6,874 nucleotides of DNA from Deltaproteobacteria bacterium (lineage in GTDB: Bacteria; Desulfobacterota; Desulfovibrionia; Desulfovibrionales; Desulfovibrionaceae): assembly GCA_025350085.1 (NCBI GenBank), contig JANXYI010000317.1, positions 1 to 6,874 of the forward strand, given 5' to 3'. Positions 5,287 to 6,874 of the stretch are shown here, in pieces. The notes below the pieces were generated by a model. The model worked only from the letters and a program-made list of their open reading frames with translations, searched no databases and was not told where the DNA came from. Positions within the stretch are counted from its first letter, which is position 1, and every line of letters begins with the position of its first letter. The translations under genes and the position numbers were made by a program.

Positions 5287-6874
5287 ATGCCCGCACGCCC
5301 CGAGATGCCCCAAGCCATCAAGGCTCGTCCCGACCGGCCGCGCATAACCGACGAGCTGGGCCTGGCCAAGTCCCTGCCCTCAGCGGCTGGGGACTTCCGT
5401 GTCCTCTGCGGAAGCGGGCCGGACACGCTGCTGCTGGGCCTGGGGCCAGAGCCGGAGCGCCTGCCGGAGTATTTTCCGGACCTGGAAAGCGTCCGGTACG
5501 TGGAGTGCCCGGACCTGGCCGCGCAGTTGGGACAGAACTGGCGCAGCCGCATCCCAACCAATTTTACCGAGGCCCAGCCCGCGGACATCGTGGACCTGGC
5601 CCGGAGCGGCGCGCGGGTCATCCTTTACGCGCCCGGGCCGCGCCTGTTCCCAAGCTTCTGGGGCCCGCTCCTGGCCCGGGTGCAGACAGCGCTCTTCGCG
5701 AGCGCCCCGGCCCCGCGCCAAGGCCTGGCCTGGCTGCCCGGAGGCGAAGGCGACCTGTTGCGCATGGAACTGCGCGAGGCCTTGGCTGCTTGCGGCTGGA
5801 CCGTGCGCCTGACCGGCGACGCGGGCCCCGTGGACCACCGCGCGTGGCTGGCTGGCGGCGAATGCCCGGAGCTGTTCCTCAGCGTCAACTTCAGCGGCCT
5901 GGACCCGCTGGGCGAGACGTACCACCTGCTTGCCGCTGCCGGGGCGCGCGTGGGGGTCTGGTGCGTGGACAACCCGCTGCACCTCATAAGCGGCCTGAAA
6001 TCACGCTTCTGGACAGCCCTGCCGCTCTTCGTCATTGACCGCTGGTTCGTGGAGCCGCTCCGGAGGCTGGGCGCCACAGACGTCCGGCATCTGCCCCTGG
6101 CCGCCCGCAGCAGCGACCTGGACAGCCCGCCGCGCCCGCCCGCCCCGGCCTGGGCGGGTCTGACGGATTTGGCGGAACGGCTGGTGTTCGTGGGCCGCAG
6201 CGCCTTTCCGGGCAAGGACGGGTTTTTCGCTGGCTGCGGCCTGCCCCCCGAATCCAAGGATGACACCAAAGACAACGCCTGGTCCGCAGCCAGGGCCATG
6301 CTGGACCAGGGCCAGCGGCCGGACTTCGGCTGGTGGCTGGAAAGGCTAGGCATCACGGAACTCTGGCCGGGCACCGAGGTCCGGCAGGCGGGCTTCTGCG
6401 CCGAGGAAACAGGCCGGGCCTGGCGCAGCCTGTGCCTCGCCCGCGCCCAGACGGACCTGGGCAACCTGACGGTGTTCGGGGATGACGGCTGGCGGGAAAT
6501 TTTGCCGCAGGAAACCGACCTGCGCGGGGTTGTGGACTACTACACGGCCCTGCCGGACATCGCGGGAGCCGCGGGCTGCTGCCTGAACCTCACCAGCCCG
6601 CTTCTGCCCTGCGGGCTCACCCAGCGGCACTTCGACACCTGGGCCTGGGGCGGGCTGCTCGTCTCCGACGCCACGCCGGGCCTTTCCCTGTTTCCGACAG
6701 AACTCACGCAGGAGATCACCTTCCAGGCCCCGGCAACCCTGGCGGAACGCTTCCGGGCACTGACCGGCTCAAGCTCCCTGGCCGCGGACCTCAAGGCGGC
6801 CTGGCGGGCGGAACTCACTCGGGCGCACACCTACGGGCACCGGGTGGAGGTTGTGCTGGAGCAGCTGGGGTTGG
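5287..6874 (+). CDS. CgeB/DUF3880-type putative glycosyltransferase (3' end outside window)
   Basis: The frame stays open from ATG 5287 to the window edge (529 codons plus one base). The region at about 194-275 has the DUF3880-like pattern: [20 protein letters not shown] (197-214), the VGVWCVDNP strand (222-230), then [26 protein letters not shown] (248-273). [19 protein letters not shown] (296-314) fits the next Rossmann strand. [38 protein letters not shown] (433-470) fits the nucleotide-sugar half of CgeB-like GT-B enzymes. The closing [10 protein letters not shown] suggests few residues are missing. Residues 1-160 are a less recognisable alpha/beta region. There is no signal peptide or membrane segment, so it is probably cytosolic. 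By family it likely transfers a sugar to a surface polymer or protein, but donor and acceptor are unknown. AAGGAG lies 4 nt before the ATG. It diverges from rlmE and is unrelated to the ruv genes. Confidence 0.8.
   Translation, partial: MPARPEMPQAIKARPDRPRITDELGLAKSLPSAAGDFRVLCGSGPDTLLLGLGPEPERLPEYFPDLESVRYVECPDLAAQLGQNWRSRIPTNFTEAQPADIVDLARSGARVILYAPGPRLFPSFWGPLLARVQTALFASAPAPRQGLAWLPGGEGDLLRMELREALAACGWTVRLTGDAGPVDHRAWLAGGECPELFLSVNFSGLDPLGETYHLLAAAGARVGVWCVDNPLHLISGLKSRFWTALPLFVIDRWFVEPLRRLGATDVRHLPLAARSSDLDSPPRPPAPAWAGLTDLAERLVFVGRSAFPGKDGFFAGCGLPPESKDDTKDNAWSAARAMLDQGQRPDFGWWLERLGITELWPGTEVRQAGFCAEETGRAWRSLCLARAQTDLGNLTVFGDDGWREILPQETDLRGVVDYYTALPDIAGAAGCCLNLTSPLLPCGLTQRHFDTWAWGGLLVSDATPGLSLFPTELTQEITFQAPATLAERFRALTGSSSLAADLKAAWRAELTRAHTYGHRVEVVLEQLGL

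Noticed and set aside
5215..5313. 33-residue N-terminal extension of rlmE from ATG 5313
   Set aside because: It would overlap the start of the divergent gene and its residues are unlike the family. ATG 5214 has a ribosome site and the usual N-terminus.
5625..6464. 279-codon minus-strand ORF opposite the CgeB-like gene
   Set aside because: The sequence is S, R, P and A-rich with no domain, no ribosome site was noted, and the plus-strand frame has clear family motifs over the same bases.
1..6874. tRNA, rRNA, CRISPR array, insertion sequence or prophage signals
   Set aside because: No cloverleaf-like segment, no regularly spaced repeats, no transposase or integrase motifs and no terminal inverted repeats were seen. 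The short gaps between genes leave little room for them.

Overview
The window is a GC-rich (roughly two thirds G+C by eye), gene-dense chromosomal segment with no sign of mobile DNA. The gene set and order (rlmE, yebC, ruvC, ruvA, ruvB, then tatA and a PRC/MgtE_N/CBS protein), together with the protein sequences, best fit a Desulfovibrio-like member of the Desulfobacterota. That placement is an inference from protein style and gene order, not a search result.

Layout. Minus strand, from right to left: rlmE (4600-5214, 23S rRNA 2'-O-methyltransferase), yebC (3803-4546, translation or regulatory factor), ruvC (3289-3795), ruvA (2681-3292) and ruvB (1689-2684). The last three encode the Holliday-junction resolvasome. 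Spacing is very tight: 53 nt, 7 nt, then two ATGA stop/start overlaps, so these five genes probably form one operon. After a 239-nt gap follows a small tatA (1258-1449). After a 147-nt gap with a probable terminator comes a protein with two PRC-barrels, an MgtE_N domain and a CBS domain, which runs off the left edge (1-1110). On the plus strand, diverging from rlmE across only 72 nt, is a long CgeB/DUF3880-type putative glycosyltransferase that runs off the right edge (5287-6874).

How the parts work together. RuvA and RuvB form the branch-migration motor and RuvC cuts the junction. RlmE and YebC concern ribosome maturation and translation, so the operon mixes translation and recombination functions. 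TatA belongs to twin-arginine protein export, and the MgtE_N/CBS protein is probably linked to divalent-cation homeostasis. The CgeB-like enzyme likely modifies a surface glycan or glycoprotein.

The core genes are ordinary housekeeping genes and I do not see a new multi-gene system. The less ordinary signals are regulatory: (i) a 9-bp stem-loop and a duplicated Shine-Dalgarno unit in the leader of the CgeB-like gene, which allow two mutually exclusive hairpins; (ii) an intrinsic-terminator-like hairpin overlapped by a sigma-54-like -24/-12 motif between tatA and the MgtE_N/CBS gene; (iii) two possible starts for ruvC.
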